Below are positions 12,205 through 24,324 of a stretch of 64,000 nt of DNA, piece by piece. The position numbers were made by a program, and so were the translations under genes. Source of the stretch: Ovis canadensis (Eukaryota > Chordata > Mammalia > Artiodactyla > Bovidae); NCBI RefSeq assembly GCF_042477335.2, contig NC_091245.1, positions 27,042,501 through 27,106,500 of the forward strand. Direction: 5' to 3'. The notes beneath the pieces were generated by a model, which saw only the letters and a program-made list of their open reading frames with translations, was not told the DNA's origin and did no database searches. Every line of letters starts with the position of its first letter. Positions within the stretch are counted from its first letter, which is position 1.

Positions 12205-12645
12205 CTTCCTTTGGTAGGCTGAAAAATGGCCATAATTTTCTGCAGCTCTTATCAAGAGATGGCATCTATTCTTCCACTTCTTAAAATTAGGCTTGGCCAT
12301 ATGACTTGTTAGTCAGTTGGATATGAGCAAACATGATACAAACAGAGGCTTGAAAGATGCTTCTGCATTGGAGCTTGCCCTCTCATGCTGCTGGGAAAAC
12401 TTCTGCCACCATGTGAACAACTTTGGGTTGCTTTCTGGAGAATGAAAACATGGAGAGAGAAGATCCCACCACCTTAGTCATCTCAGCTGGGACTCCAGAC
12501 ACATGAATGAAGCCACTCTAGACCATTCAGCCTTGGCCAGAGGAACCATCCACCCATCTCTATCCAATGATGAGAAATAACATTTATTGTTTTGAATTAC
12601 TAAATTTTGGAGTGGTTTGTTATGTGTCTCAGAGGACAATTAACT
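12205..12645 (+). mobile_element. MLT1-like MaLR LTR
   Basis: The order of old MaLR LTR landmarks is present: TTGGTAGGCTGAAAAATGGCC at the start, a GGGACTCCAGACACATGAATG segment, and a 3' end of AATAACATTTATTGTTTTGAATTACTAAATTTTGGAGTGGTTTGTTATG. It is diverged and non-coding. Confidence 0.75.
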
Positions 12646-12698
12646 CTGAATCAGGTGGTCTACAGATGTTTCACAAGTACAGATATTCTTTATCTCAC

Positions 12699-12798
12699 TT
12701 TTTTTTTTTTGCTACACCACATGGCTTGTGGGATCTCAGTTCTTCGACCAGGGACTGAAGTTGGAGTCCTAACCACAGGACCTCCAGGAAATTCCTTC
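12699..12798 (-). mobile_element. CHR-type tRNA-Glu SINE fragment
   Basis: A T run (the reversed A tail) is followed by GCTACACCACATGGCTTGTGGGATCTCAG, GACCAGGGACTGAA and a CCAGGAAATTCC end. This is the reverse of the CTTCCCTGGTGG head seen in other CHR-type copies of the window. Confidence 0.8.
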
Positions 12799-15700
12799 TT
12801 ACTCCTTTTGGAGGATTTGTGTTCAATCAGGTTTCATCAAAGGTTTAAACTAAAAGATGAAAGCTTAATTGAGAACTGTAGAGTGATAGCCAGGGGCGGT
12901 GGGGTCTTCCTGAGGTCCCTGAAATATCTCCACAAAGGTGACTCAGGTTTCACAGTTATGTGTTCTCATAGAATGATGTAGCTTTCCTTCACTGTGCTTT
13001 GTAATTATATTTTGGTGATTATTTTACAATGTCTAGACTAAGCTGTTAGAGTATAAGCTTGATGAAGGCAAGGATTGTGTCTAGTTTACCAGTGATTGTA
13101 TCCTGGCACATACTAGACACTAATTTGTTGAAAGAATATATTTCAGGTGTGCCTACTTCATATAAGGGATCCAGGCCTTCAAAAACCACTTAACAGTATT
13201 TGTATCCAATGGACCTGTCTCTCACAGGCACTCCCAGTCATAGGCTTTTGCTCGATTCTTCAGCAGTAGCAGGTAATCAAGTGTAGGTTTGAGATGGGGA
13301 ATCTGAAATCAATGAAATCCCAGGACACTCGCCACTGTAATTCCTTCTACTTATAACAAATGGTTGGCAAATGAACTCAAATAAACATTACTCAAGACAC
13401 TGTAAGAAACCTGATACATAAGCAAGGAGCCTGGGGCAAGAGCAGGTGGTATAACTGGGAAAGTCATGTCTGGAGAATGTTCATATCATTCTGTGGACAT
13501 TATAAGGCTGCAGTCACAAAGCAATTGTGAAACAAATGCCCCAAGTGAGGCTGTTAACTCTGACAATCCTTGGAAATCTGTTACTACCAATATCCCAAAT
13601 ATACAATCTGAAGAGGAAAACTGAAAGAGCAGCAGTCAGACAGAGGTGTGTTCAATTAGTAAATGAATGACTTTGGCATGTTAACTCTCAAGGGTATGTT
13701 TTCTTGCCTGTCATCGGGATAATAATATTTCAAAAAAAAGCACCTCCATTAGACTATAGGTACCTGCAAGCAGGGACCATTTGTTTTCTTGTATATTTGT
13801 CCAGTGTTTAATAGTGCCAGACCTATAGTAGATACAGAAGTGAATTTCTTCCTAGAGGTGATCCAAGACCTAGTCCTGGCTCCATCACAAATCCACTTAG
13901 AGTGGCCTTAGGAAATTTCCTCCCCCTCCCTGGGCCTCCACCTTCCTTTTTGTAGCAAGAGGAGCCCAGACATTTCCTCTAAGTTCCCTTCCAGATACAA
14001 TATTTAATGAGTCTGTGACCATTCAGTACAATCTACTGCATTGCTGTGCCTAGAAGTTAATAATGCTACAGACCGAGAAGACAGTATTGTCACCAATCAC
14101 TTTGTATTTAGAGATACACATGCATTTAAACCAGATCCTGTAAATAGCTACAAAACTGTATTGCACTTTCGGCCTACTTTTGGATTTTTAGAGGTCAACA
14201 GGTTTTTTAAAATCTCCTTTTATTTGGAATGTTAAGCGAAATGAAAACTGGGACAAGTTGCCATAACACATATTATGCAGCTTGAACCTAACTGCACTAT
14301 TACCATGATTGATGAACATTCACCACCATCAGCTGGAAGCTGCTGCCTTCACTCTGCAGAAACGAGGTCACAAAGCAGGATTGAGGAATTGCCATCTAAC
14401 AAGCAGATCTGTCTGTTGCATGGTAGAAGATTTTGCCATTATTACATTTAACTGTTGATTCTGTCTATTGTGAAGATGCTTGTTCCCTTGAATTGGCTCC
14501 TGAGTTTTCGGGATTTTGACAATCTTTAGGTGAAAAATTCAATTTTTGCCTGGATACTCAGTAGGAGAGAAAGGATTATTGGATACATGTACTAACATCC
14601 CCAGGGGTAGAAGGGTGTGACTGCCCAGAAAAATAATAATTATTCCTGACCTGTATAGGAATTTACAGTGTAAAAAGCACATCCAGAAACACTGCCCTGG
14701 GAAGGGACCACATTCTTCCTTGGTCAGAGAATTTTATCAACTTACACCTCCCAAGATGACCCACTGCTGATGCAGGCAGGCTACTCACTGCACTGCTTCA
14801 GAGCTTGATAAAAATTGCCTAACAGAGGCAGATACAAGGAATACCAGGGCTTAAGCCTCAGAAACACTGAGCAGTTTTTGCTCAGGCCCATGGGACCTGG
14901 GCTTCCTCAGAGACTCCTTTCTAGAAGTGTTAGACAGCTATCACCTCAGATTAGTCTGAGTAGTTGAACAATTTATTAACAAATTAGAGATATGTCTTTT
15001 CTTCAGTAGACTTGGAATCTGATGGCCTTGGGGCTGAATTCTACTGTGGCTCTAACACTTGCTAGTTGTGTGATCTTAGCCAAGTCTCTTAACTTCTTCC
15101 AATCACAGTTTATCTATAAAAATGTACTACAGAATCTGGTGAGGAGCACAGACTTTGGAGCCTACTTTCTGGGTTTGAACCCTAGCTCTACCATTTACTC
15201 ATTAGGGGACCTTAGACAAGCTAGAGAACCTATCTGTTCCTTAATTTGTTTTTAAACGAGATGGATTATAGTGCCTCCCTCACAAAGATGTCGGAAAGAT
15301 AAATGAGTTAATACATATTAAGTGCTTGGAGCAACACCTAGTACTGAGTAAGCATCACTTGCTTACTTATATCAGTGTTGGCTACAGTGGTATTGGGGTG
15401 ATAATCCTCATCTCTTGGGTTTATTTTGCAGATCAACTGAAATATTGAAGGTGAAAATTAGGCTCTCAGAGTTATTAGTGCCAGAAGAGACTGATGGCTT
15501 CCCTCATTTTTTAAGTGGGAAATCAAGATGCCCTGATGGGGAGGAACTGGTCCAGAATCACAGGACAGAGTTTTTAAGTCTCCTGATTTCAGGGCAGAGC
15601 CTGAGTTTCCTGATTCCAAGTTCAAAGCACTATCCTCTGTACTGCATCACAGAAGGCAACCTCTCCACACAGCTGACCCTGAAGGGTTCTTTAATGCACT

Positions 15701-16089
15701 TTCCTAGGACAATAAGCTGTGTTCAGAATGGAGAGAAAATTTGGGAGAGACTCTCCCGCCTCCCCCACTGACTTCTGGAGCAGCATGTTAGTACAGAAGG
15801 AAACTGGGGATTAAGGCCAGGGCTGGATGAAAGATTTTTAGGGATCATTGCTAGCTCCATGTCATTGTTTCAGATGTGTGTGTGTCCAAACAAGCTAGAA
15901 CCATGAGCTAATGCATTAGGTTCATTTCCAGTATCAGAGGGCTTTTCTGGTTTTGTTTTCTTCAGGTGTTTAATGAAGTAGTAGTTTCACATCAGCTCTT
16001 GGGTAGAAACCAAAGTTTCACTCTCAGGAGAATGAGGGACCTCTGAGTTCACTTTTCCGAATTATTTTTCAGGATTGTGCCCACTTAGA
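12799..16089. other. RAB3B distal 3' UTR or downstream flank with L2 and MIR pieces
   Basis: No young retroposon occurs here. L2 3'-end text lies at about 13020-13140 (AGCTTGATGAAGGCAAGGATTGTGTC, then CTGGCACATACTAGACAC) and 13745-13850. A MIR lies at about 15025-15380 (GACTTTGGAGCCTACTTTCTGGGTTTGAACC, then TTAAGTGCTTGGAGC). The remainder, including 13150-15020, is unrecognised and has no coding signature. Confidence 0.45.
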
Positions 16090-17395
16090 TTTATTCTGCT
16101 TTGAATCAGATTTCTCAGCCGGACTACTCAAGAGTGATAGAAAGATGGGTTGGAGTAAAGGGCAGGATGGGGAGAGGACCCTAAGAAGAATGGCAGATGG
16201 GATGAGAACTATTGACTTAGAGAAAGGGCAGCTTCCAGGGGTGATGCTATCTGTTCTCAAATCATCTAAGTGGGTCACATGGCAGAGGGATCAGAAGTCT
16301 CTGAAAACAGAGATGCTACAAATGGGGTGGGAAGAGGAAGAAGGATTTCTAGGAGGCAGATTTCAGCGTAAAGCAAGGAAAACTTTTTGATTATGAGAGC
16401 TACCAAAAGATGGTGTGGAAACTGAGCTCCCATCCCTGCCTAGGAAGTATGCTTTAGAAGAGATTTGCTGTGAGGCTTGACAGCCACTTGTCAGAGGTAT
16501 GAAGATTGGAATTGATTAGTGAGACTTCATAAAATTTGGGATCCCACCAACTGTAAATTTTTTAGATTCTGGGAGCCTAAGAACCAACTACCAATGTCAT
16601 GGAGTTCCCACAGTGGAGAACCTACTGGAAAGCAGCAAAATCAGACATTTGTGACCTATTTCTTGATTTTGCCTGTGTTTGTCTTTTTGTCTTCTCGAGC
16701 TCATGCATTTGCTCTTCCATATAGCAGGAACCTTTGACATTTTGCAGGGGATAATCTTTTTCTTTTAAGTGTGTTTCCTGACTCAGCCTTTGCTCTTTCA
16801 GCATCATTTAGAGAGGCTGAGCTCTCTGGAGATTAGCTCTGGCCTGTCACCACAGCAACTGTCCAAGCCCCCTGGGCATCCGTGGTAACAGACGAGGGCT
16901 TTGAGAAACAAGGCTTATCTAGTGATGAGAGGAAGCCCCACAGGGAGCCTGATATGAAACAAGCTGGCTGTGTAAGGAGAGGTTTGGTTTTTTTTTTTCT
17001 TTTTTTCCCCAAAAGATTAGCTATGCAGGTGTGTCTCACTTTACACAGTTAGCCAGGCCCTGAAAAGTGTGCATGGGTGCGTCAAATTTTAGTCAAGGGA
17101 GGGAATCTTATTTTAAAGGCAGAGAAGAGACTTGCTTTTCCAAGCCCCTGTAGTGAATCGCCTTCGTAAAGTGGAGTCAACTTTTGTAAAATGAATCTCC
17201 GCCCACATTGTGACCTAGTTGTCTAGTGCTGAGTGTATGTGAGTGGGGCCACCTGTAGAGAACCCCAGGGTCATGCTTCCACCTCCACTGCAGGCAAGGA
17301 ACAGCAGCAACTCAGCTTGGGGTGGACAGAGTGTAACAAGGAAGCAGAGTGGGAGTAGGGCCACAATGAAGGGAGATCGGGATGGTGGGCCTTGC
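16090..17395 (-). other. RAB3B: RAB3B 3' untranslated region, proximal part (end unresolved)
   Basis: The sequence after the minus-strand stop codon must begin the 3' untranslated region. I see no intron signal or competing reading frame. The first minus-strand AATAAA hexamer I can read lies at 16090-16095 (TTTATT on the plus strand). Others are at 15420-15425 and 14972-14977. None has an obvious strong GU-rich downstream element, so the true end is not fixed. As I recall, the human RAB3B message has an unusually long 3' untranslated region of many kilobases, so the transcript may continue well below 16090. The boundary given is only the nearest candidate. Confidence 0.5.
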
Positions 17396-17583
17396 CTAGC
17401 ATGAGCAGTTCTGCTGCAGCAGAGGTGGGGTGTCTGAGAGACGGGTGTTCTTGGAGGTGCCCAGCAAGGAGGGGTCTGTGTCCAGCGTATCAGACATCTT
17501 GTCGCAAATGGCATCCACCAGGCGCTCAAAGGCCTGCCTCACGCTGATGTTCTCCTTGGCACTGGCTTCAAAGAAGTCAAACC
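17396..17583 (-). CDS. RAB3B: RAB3B terminal coding exon 5 (residues 158-219, stop)
   Basis: This is the last coding exon. It begins after a pyrimidine-rich AG acceptor at 17584-17585, completes the split Gly codon, and reads [18 protein letters not shown], carrying the G5 SAK motif. It continues through the Rab3 hypervariable tail ([13 protein letters not shown], then [15 protein letters not shown]) and ends in NCSC followed by TAG at 17396-17398. The terminal Cys-X-Cys is the classical double geranylgeranylation signal that Rab geranylgeranyl transferase uses to anchor Rabs in vesicle membranes. Sixty-one codons here bring the total to 219 residues, the expected RAB3B length. Compared with human RAB3B as I remember it, there are conservative changes in the tail (Ser to Thr twice, Met to Leu). 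An old L1 fragment begins only about 27 bases upstream of the acceptor. No frameshift or internal stop is present. Confidence 0.97.
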
Positions 17584-17610
17584 CTGAAGACAGAAGAGAA
17601 ACATGTATTA

Positions 17611-18022
17611 TGTATAAAATAGATAACTAATGAATAGCTACTGAATAGCACGAAGAACTCTACTGAATGCTCTGTGGTGACCTAAATGGGAAGGAAATCC
17701 AAAAAAGGGGAGCTACATGTATGTGTGTGTTAGTCACTCAGTCATGTCTGACTCTTTGCAACCCCACAGACTATAGCCTGCTGGGCTCATCCATCCCTGA
17801 GATTCTCCAGGTAAGAATGCTGGAATGGGCAGCCATTCTCTTCTCCAGGGGATCTTCCCAACCCAGGGATTGAACCTGGGTCTCCTGCATTGCGAGCAGA
17901 TTCTTTACTGTCTGAGCCACCAGGGAACACCGAATACATGTATATGTACAGCTGATTCACTTTGCTGTACAGTGTACACTAACACATTATTGTAAAGCAA
18001 CTATACTCCAATAAAATTTTTA
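17611..18022 (+). mobile_element. old artiodactyl L1 3' end, split by a Bov-tA SINE
   Basis: The pieces 17611-17713 (ATAAAATAGATAACTAATGAATAGC, CTGTGGTGACCTAAATGGG) and 17944-18022 (CAGCTGATTCACTTTGCTGTACAG, ATTGTAAAGCAACTATACTCC) are one L1 3' end interrupted by the SINE at 17723-17934. A younger L1 then inserted at its A-rich end. The repeat starts about 27 bases from the RAB3B exon 5 acceptor. Confidence 0.85.
17723..17934 (-). mobile_element. Bov-tA SINE nested in an old L1
   Basis: Reversed Bov-tA: TTAGTCACTCAGTCATGTCTGACTC, CTCCAGGGGATCTTCCCAACC, TGAGCCACCAGGGAACACC. TACATGTAT at 17714-17722 and 17935-17943 forms the target duplication inside the L1 sequence. Confidence 0.92.
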
Positions 18023-18845
18023 TTTTATTTTTTTTAATTTTAATTTTTACTTTATTTTACTTTACAATACTGTATTGGTTTTGCCATACATTGACATGAA
18101 TCCACCACGGGTGTACATGCGTTCCCAAACGTGAACCCCCCTCCCACCTCCCTCCCCATAACATCTCTCTGGGTCATCACCGTGCACCAGCCCCAAGCAT
18201 GCTGTATCCTGCGTCGGACATAGACTGGCGATTCGATTCTTACATGATACAATGCCATTCTCCCAAATCATCCCACCCTCTCCCTCTCCCTCTGAGTCCA
18301 AAAGTCCATTATACACATCTGTGTCTTTTTTGCTGTCTTGCATACAGGGTCGTCATTGCCATCTTTCTAAATTCCATATATATGTGTTAGTATACTGTAT
18401 TGGTGTTTTTCTTTCTGGCTTACTTCACTCTGTATAATCGGCTCCAGTTTCATCCATCTCATCAGAACTGATTCAAATGAATTCTTTTTAACGGCTGAGT
18501 AATACTCCATTGTGTATATGTACCACAGCTTTCTTATCCATTCATCTGCTGATGGACATCTAGGTTGTTTCCATGTCCTGGCTATTATAAACAGTGCTGT
18601 GATGAACATTGGGATACATGTGTCTCTTTCAATTCTGGTTTCCTTGGTGTGTATGCCCAGCAGTGGGATTGCTGGGTCATTAGGTAGTTCTATTTGCAAT
18701 TTTTTAAGGAATCTCCACACTGTTCTCCATAGTGGCTGTACTAGTTCGCATTCCCACCAACAGTGTAGGAGGGTTCCCTTTTCTCCACACCCTCTCCAGC
18801 ATTTATTGCTTGCAGATTTTTGGATCGCAGCCATTCTGACTGGAG
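18023..18845 (-). mobile_element. young L1 (bovid type) 3' end, 5'-truncated
   Basis: The minus strand reads the C-terminal part of L1 ORF2p: [20 protein letters not shown], the zinc-knuckle-like [26 protein letters not shown], and a terminal HIYGI before the stop near 18367. A 3' untranslated region and an A-rich tail follow, seen as T-rich plus-strand text at 18020-18060. TAAAATTTTTA at 18012-18022 and 18846-18856 is the target duplication. It shares near-identical text with the copy at 24752-26290, so it is recent. It lies sense to RAB3B in intron 4. Confidence 0.94.
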
Positions 18846-18856
18846 TAAAATTTTTA

Positions 18857-21800
18857 AAAAGAGAGAGAAGAGAGATAGCAGTAAGGATTTTTCCCTTCCC
18901 TTTCATGCCCCCTTGATAGAACACTCTGTATTAATATAGCCAGTGCTCAGGCTTTGAAGCAAGGAGGGCTTGCTGCTTCAAGGAGGTTTCTGCTTGAAGG
19001 AGATGATTCAGTGACCCAGGATCCTGAGTCAGAGTGATCCTGGCTCTATCATTGACCAGCTGTGTAATCCCCAGCAAGTCACTATTTTCTTTATGAATCA
19101 ATTCCCTGGTTTGTAAATTGGGACAATCTTACCTATCTCATAGGTTTATTTCAAGGATTAAACAAGAGAATGCAGGTAAAGTGTACACTCCTGTACCTGA
19201 TGGGGTGAGACAGCGTGAGAGTAATAATTAGATGTTTTTTGAGAGTGACTACATGACTATGTATATACAACACTTCCATTTCCAAAGCATTGATTGAATG
19301 TCTTATTTCATTTGATCCTCATGTCACCCCTGGGGGATGGAGGGTCTAGGCAGACCTTCATTTCACTAACACTCACTCTGTGGCTTCAAGAAAAATGCTG
19401 ACCTGCCCAAGGTGATCAGTATAAGAAGCCTAAGCTTGTCCTTTTTGACCAGTGCTTTTGCTTCTCTTTCCCCTGGGCCCCCGCTTACCCCAGCCTGGCC
19501 AGCTCTAGTGTAGACTCTGAGGGGCACCCCAAGATCTTCACCAAATAAGTAAAGCTTCATTTGCTCTTTCTACCCACAGACACACTGGCTTATCTCCCCT
19601 CTGAGGGCTTTCTCTTCCCTCAATTCCCAGGAATTACTCTGGATCTCTCCTGCCTCACAAGATCCTGACAAATGGCCCAGGAAAAACTGTATCTGAAGTG
19701 TGAGACTTTCTTGTGTGTTTGCGCCTTAAGACCCTTAAAGATACTTCCTGTGACAATGAACAGAACCTGGTTGTCCCAGGAGACAAGAGAAAGGTCCTCC
19801 TGATTCAGATAGAGCGGCCGCTTCCCAACTGAGGAGTCCTAGCCAGGTTGGTGGCAGTCCTTAGACGCATGAACCTGTTTTCTCTATTTCGTCCCTGCAC
19901 CAGCCTATTTCCTCCTCTTTTGTCTGTCCACCTTCCTCTTTCCCTTCCTTCCAAGTCCATCTTTTATTTCTCCTCAAAAACGTTCCTCTTTGCTTTTATC
20001 CATTTTAGCTCTTCCTTTTTCTCTTCTGTTCCTCATATTCCTTGGGATCCTTAATATTTGTTGAGTACCTACTGTATGCCAGATGCTATGCTAGGAGCTT
20101 TACAAATATTTTCTTACTTAATCTTCATAATAGCCTGTGAGGTAAATATAATCATCTCCAATTTATAAAACAAAGATGAAGGCTCCAAGAGATTACATAA
20201 CTCACACAAGGTCACATGACTGTGTTAGTGGAAACTGGGTTTAGATCTGGGTTTGGCTGGCTTCCACGTCCATACACAGCCCTGCCTCTCCGTTCTTCAT
20301 CTTTCTCCCTTTCACTTTCCTTTTTTCTTTTTTTCTGCTCATATCTTTTTCTTACTTTACAAGTCTCTTTGGCCTCCTTTGCTTTTATCTGACTACCACA
20401 GTATCTAAATCTGGGCAAGTCACTTTATCTTTCTGAATCACTTAACCTCTCTGAGCCTCAGACTCCTCGTTTGTCAAATAGGGATAATCACAGCATCTTC
20501 CTGCTGAGAGCAGTTGGGAGGATGGAGCCAGGCTATGGATAAATTGCTGTACAAAGTCGCTTGTTACAGTGACAGCTTCTTTCTGCTCTTCTTTCATCTG
20601 CTCCTTTTACCTCCACTTTACCCCTTTCTCCCTCTTTTATCATCCTCTCACACACACAGGAGGGGGGTCTTTTTCCTCCTCCCTTTTTCTCCCTAATATC
20701 TCATGGTCCACAGAGAGGGCTAAAGCCCCCAGGCACAAACAGGGCTCCTCTTCCCCAGGCCATCCCAGCCTGAAGGCACTCACAATTACACTCGCTCACC
20801 TCTGGTAGACAGCCTCTTCTGGGGCCCACTTCCCGACCTGAGAAAGGCAAGCTGTAGAAGTGCCTGCTAATTGAGGACAAGATAAAGAAGGAAGTGGCTG
20901 CTGGCTGTTATCCACAGGCTGTTGAAACTCAGCTGGCTTTAGAGACTCTTCAGCATGTAGCCTGTCCTTAATGAATATCATAAAAATTGACGTTCTGGCC
21001 TTTGACCGGTTTGTTACCAATGATACTGTTTAGGGAAGCAGGCAGTGTATGTTGCTTGCCTAGGAAGGGGGAAAATAGGTAAAGAAGTAAATAGGCTTAA
21101 ATAATCAATTTGGATGAAGATGGGGACACAGGTCAAGGCCAGGGGCACTGATCCCTTCTGAGGAATTGGCACCCAGGGGAGGACATGCTCACTGCACAAG
21201 AGGGCAGTGGGTAAGAAACCCAGGAGTCAGAAAGCCTGGGTTTGAACAGTCTCTGTCAGCTACCAGCTGTGTGATCTCAGGCAAGTTGCCTAATTTCTCC
21301 CAGCCTCTGTTTCTTCATCTATGGAATAGGTAATATGACCTACCTCATAGAGTGGGAATAAGGTTTAAATGCACAAAAGTATGTGAAGTGATTGGCATGT
21401 GAAATCCATGGCAATTCCCTTTCTCTTATCTTCCTAGCCCATCAAGTCCCAGCTTCCCTGCCCCTCCATCATTCACCAGGGCCTTTGGAGGAAAGCCTCT
21501 TTTTTCTTCATCATTCAGGGCTGATCAACAAACCAGGTCTTTACTGAACACTGACTTTGTGCCATGTCTTGCACTGAGTGCCAGGGACAAAAAAAGACCA
21601 AATCTAATTATGGAGAAAAGATACACCAGTCAGAGTGTCAGTCCCTCACGTATGCATAGTCCTTAATGATTCACAAATACAAATTTAAAACAACTTTGTG
21701 ATGGGAGTGGGGCAAGGCAAGGGTTATCATTTGTAATTTACAGATAGGAAAACTGAGGCTCAGGGACGGAGCATAAGCCAGGGCTCTTACTGCTTATGCC

Positions 21801-22519
21801 CCCTTGTCTCGCTCTCAGTTGGGACAGTGACAAACACATTATAACTCAGGTAGAGCAAACTAGAGGTTGTGCAGGAATGCAGCAGAGGGAGAGAACGGAA
21901 GGGGAGGAGATGGGGAATAAGCTTCCAAAAGTTAGTAGAGAGGGGAGACTTTAAGGCCAGAACTGAACAAAACTCTTCACCTAATGAACTTATGCTTTAA
22001 GCGTTAGCTTAGATATGGCTTCTTCATCCTCTGTGCTGCTTCTGCCACAGCACAGCTTACCCTGCACAATGGAAGTCCATCTGACAAGGAGCTCCCCAAG
22101 CAGGGATCATGTCATTTATCTAAGCTCCAGCACTAGCCAGAGGAGTAACAGCTTGCTGAGTGTTAACTGAATGAATGGACAGATGCATGAAGGGGACAGG
22201 AATGAGCATTGAGGGTGTAGCTAGGGGGCTGTGGATAGTGAAGGTCATGAGAACTCATCTCAGCAAGCAGGACAAATCCTGTGCTGGGCACTGGAGACAC
22301 TGATGTGAATCAAATGCAGTTCCCACAGTTGAGGAGCTCCTAGTCTAGTGTGGAAGATAGACATATAGACAATGTTGGAAAGGCAGGTAGCAAAGGGACT
22401 GTCAGGCGCACAGGAGGCACCTATCTAAGCCTGGGGCCCAAGGAAAGCTTCTTGGAAAAGCTGATTCCTAAGCATCTATCAGCTACATAAAGCTATGTGG
22501 TGGTGGTGGAGCCGGGGGG
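18857..22519. other. RAB3B intron 4 segment: MIRs and CT-rich tracts
   Basis: MIR-like pieces sit at about 19010-19250, 20050-20250, 20405-20545, 21210-21425 and 21540-21780 (for example CAGCTGTGTGATCTCAGGC and CACTGACTTTGTGCCATG). An L2-like end lies at 22060-22180. Pyrimidine-rich stretches occur at about 19870-20040, 20275-20360 and 20570-20700. No young retroposon or coding segment is seen. Confidence 0.5.
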
Positions 22520-22780
22520 GGGCTTCCCTGGTAGTCTAGTGGTTAATAATCCTCCTGCCAATGCAGGGGACATGGATTCTATCCCTGGTCTGGGAAGATT
22601 CCACATGCCTCAGAGCAGCTAAGCCCATGGGCCACAACTACCGAGCCAGCGTTCTAGAGCCTGTGCTTTGCAAAAAGAGAAGCCATGGCAATGAGAAGCC
22701 ACGCACCACAATGAAGAGCAGACCCAGTTCAGCAGTGAAGACCCAGCACAGCCAAAAATAAAGAAATCTTTAAAAAAAAG
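22520..22780 (+). mobile_element. CHR-type tRNA-Glu SINE
   Basis: Starts GGCTTCCCTGGTAGTCTAGTGG, continues CCAATGCAGGGGACATGG, CTACCGAGCCAGC, CACAGCCAAAAATAAAG and ends in a short A tail. A G run sits immediately before it. Confidence 0.9.
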
Positions 22781-22789
22781 ACACATAGT

Positions 22790-23823
22790 ATGAGTGTAAG
22801 TGTGAGCACACACACACATACAGAACACTAGGCCCAGGAAACAGAATAAACACACATAAGGGGGAAGAAAACAGCCTTTATTATCCCAGAATGCCCATAG
22901 CAGTCTATCGTTAGAGCAGAAAGCTCAAATTGGTGAGATGAGAGGCCGTAAGTAACCAAACATAGAGAGTGTGTATGTCATGCCAAGGAGCTGTCATCAC
23001 TGTCCTCTCAAAGGTGCCCAAGGTAGGAGACCTCTGATTCAAGTAAGCGGCGCATCACCCTAGCCTGCTCATGGGTTTCTTTTGCTATCAGAACAACCTC
23101 AAATGCACCTCCAACCAATTACTGTCAGACTACTGGAAGGCTCTTCATTAGTAGGCCAAGATGGTAACCTTTTCCTCAGGTTCATTAGTGAGGAGTCTCA
23201 GGAGCTGAGAATCTGCAGAGCTCAGGAAGATGACAACCAATTAATCAGACTAGCCCCTAGTCCTTTCCTCCCTCTAATTGGCTTCAGAACAATGGAATTT
23301 CTGCTGTCTTTAACAGGGCCCAATTCTTAACTGAATCTGAGAAAATTCCCACCCCCAAAATGCTCCTGTTTACCCATCCTGTCCAAAGGCAGCTGTCATA
23401 GCCCCACAAGCTCCACTGACTCTGGCCACATTGCCTGCTTCTGAATGTGACCTCAGAATTCTTTTCAGAAACTCACAATAAACTAAACTCACCTCTCCTC
23501 ACTCTGACACTGCCCCAGAACATTTCTCCCTTACTTTTACATTCAAATCCCTTCTCTAGCCAGCTCTGGTACCTCCTCATCTCTATCTTGTATTATATCA
23601 ATCTGCAACTCAAGCCCCTCCAGTCACTGATGACTTTGGCAAGTGACTTGCTGTCTTCCTTTCCACCCAGGCATGTACTCACTCTCAGGAACTTAGGTAT
23701 TCAGGTGCACAATCCACTCCAATACCCTGGCTGTTAATTTCTTAACCATTTCATTTCCAACAAAATTATCTTCCGTTTTGCTTATGCTATGTCACTGTCC
23801 TTATAACTTCAGCTATTTTGAAT
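22790..23823. other. RAB3B intron 4 segment, no gene seen
   Basis: A short CA run lies at about 22806-22820. The rest is non-coding text without a repeat I can name. Confidence 0.4.
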
Positions 23824-23834
23824 TAGATTTGTGT

Positions 23835-24313
23835 GCTAAGTCATGTCCAAATCTTTGTGACCCCATGGACTGCAGCATGCCAGGTCTCCCTGTCTCTCAC
23901 CATGTCCCAGTTTGCCCTAGTTCATGTCCATTGAATTGGTGATGCTGTGCAAACATCTCATCCTCTGCCGCCTTCTCCTTTTGCCTTCAGTACTTCCCAG
24001 CATCAGGGTCTTTTCCAATGAGTCAGTTCTTCGCATCAGCTGGCCAAAGTACTGGAGCTTCAGCTTCAGCATCAGTCCTTCCAATGAGTATTCAGGGTTG
24101 ATTTCCTTTAGGATTGACTGACTTGATCTCCTTGGTGTCCAAAGGACTCTCAAGAGTCTTGTCCAGCACCACAATACGAAAACATCAATTCCTCAGCGTT
24201 CAGTCCAACTCTCACATCCGAACGTGACTATTGGAAAGGCCATAGCTTTGACTATACAGACCTTTGTCGGCAAAGTGATGTCTTTGCTTTTCTATACACT
24301 GTTTAGGTTTGTC
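23835..24313 (-). mobile_element. BovB LINE 3' fragment, minus strand
   Basis: Reversed BovB 3' end: GTCTCTCACCATGTCCCAG, then the reverse of the protein tail ([18 protein letters not shown] in the minus frame). TAGATTTGTGT at 23824-23834 and 24314-24324 is an 11-base target duplication. The minus frame is open for about 85 residues but starts mid-protein. Confidence 0.93.
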
Positions 24314-24324
24314 TAGATTTGTGT

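Noticed and set aside
12799..17583. Lack of young retroposons as a sign of selective constraint on the RAB3B 3' region
   Set aside because: Similar gaps occur in the intron (46520-51242 and 18857-22519), so this gap is not unusual for the window.
18512..18916. 134-codon plus-strand frame
   Set aside because: It is the antisense shadow of the young L1 ORF2 end at 18023-18845.
22806..22820. CA and GT runs as promoter or Z-DNA elements
   Set aside because: They are short, ordinary SINE tails or microsatellites without other promoter evidence.
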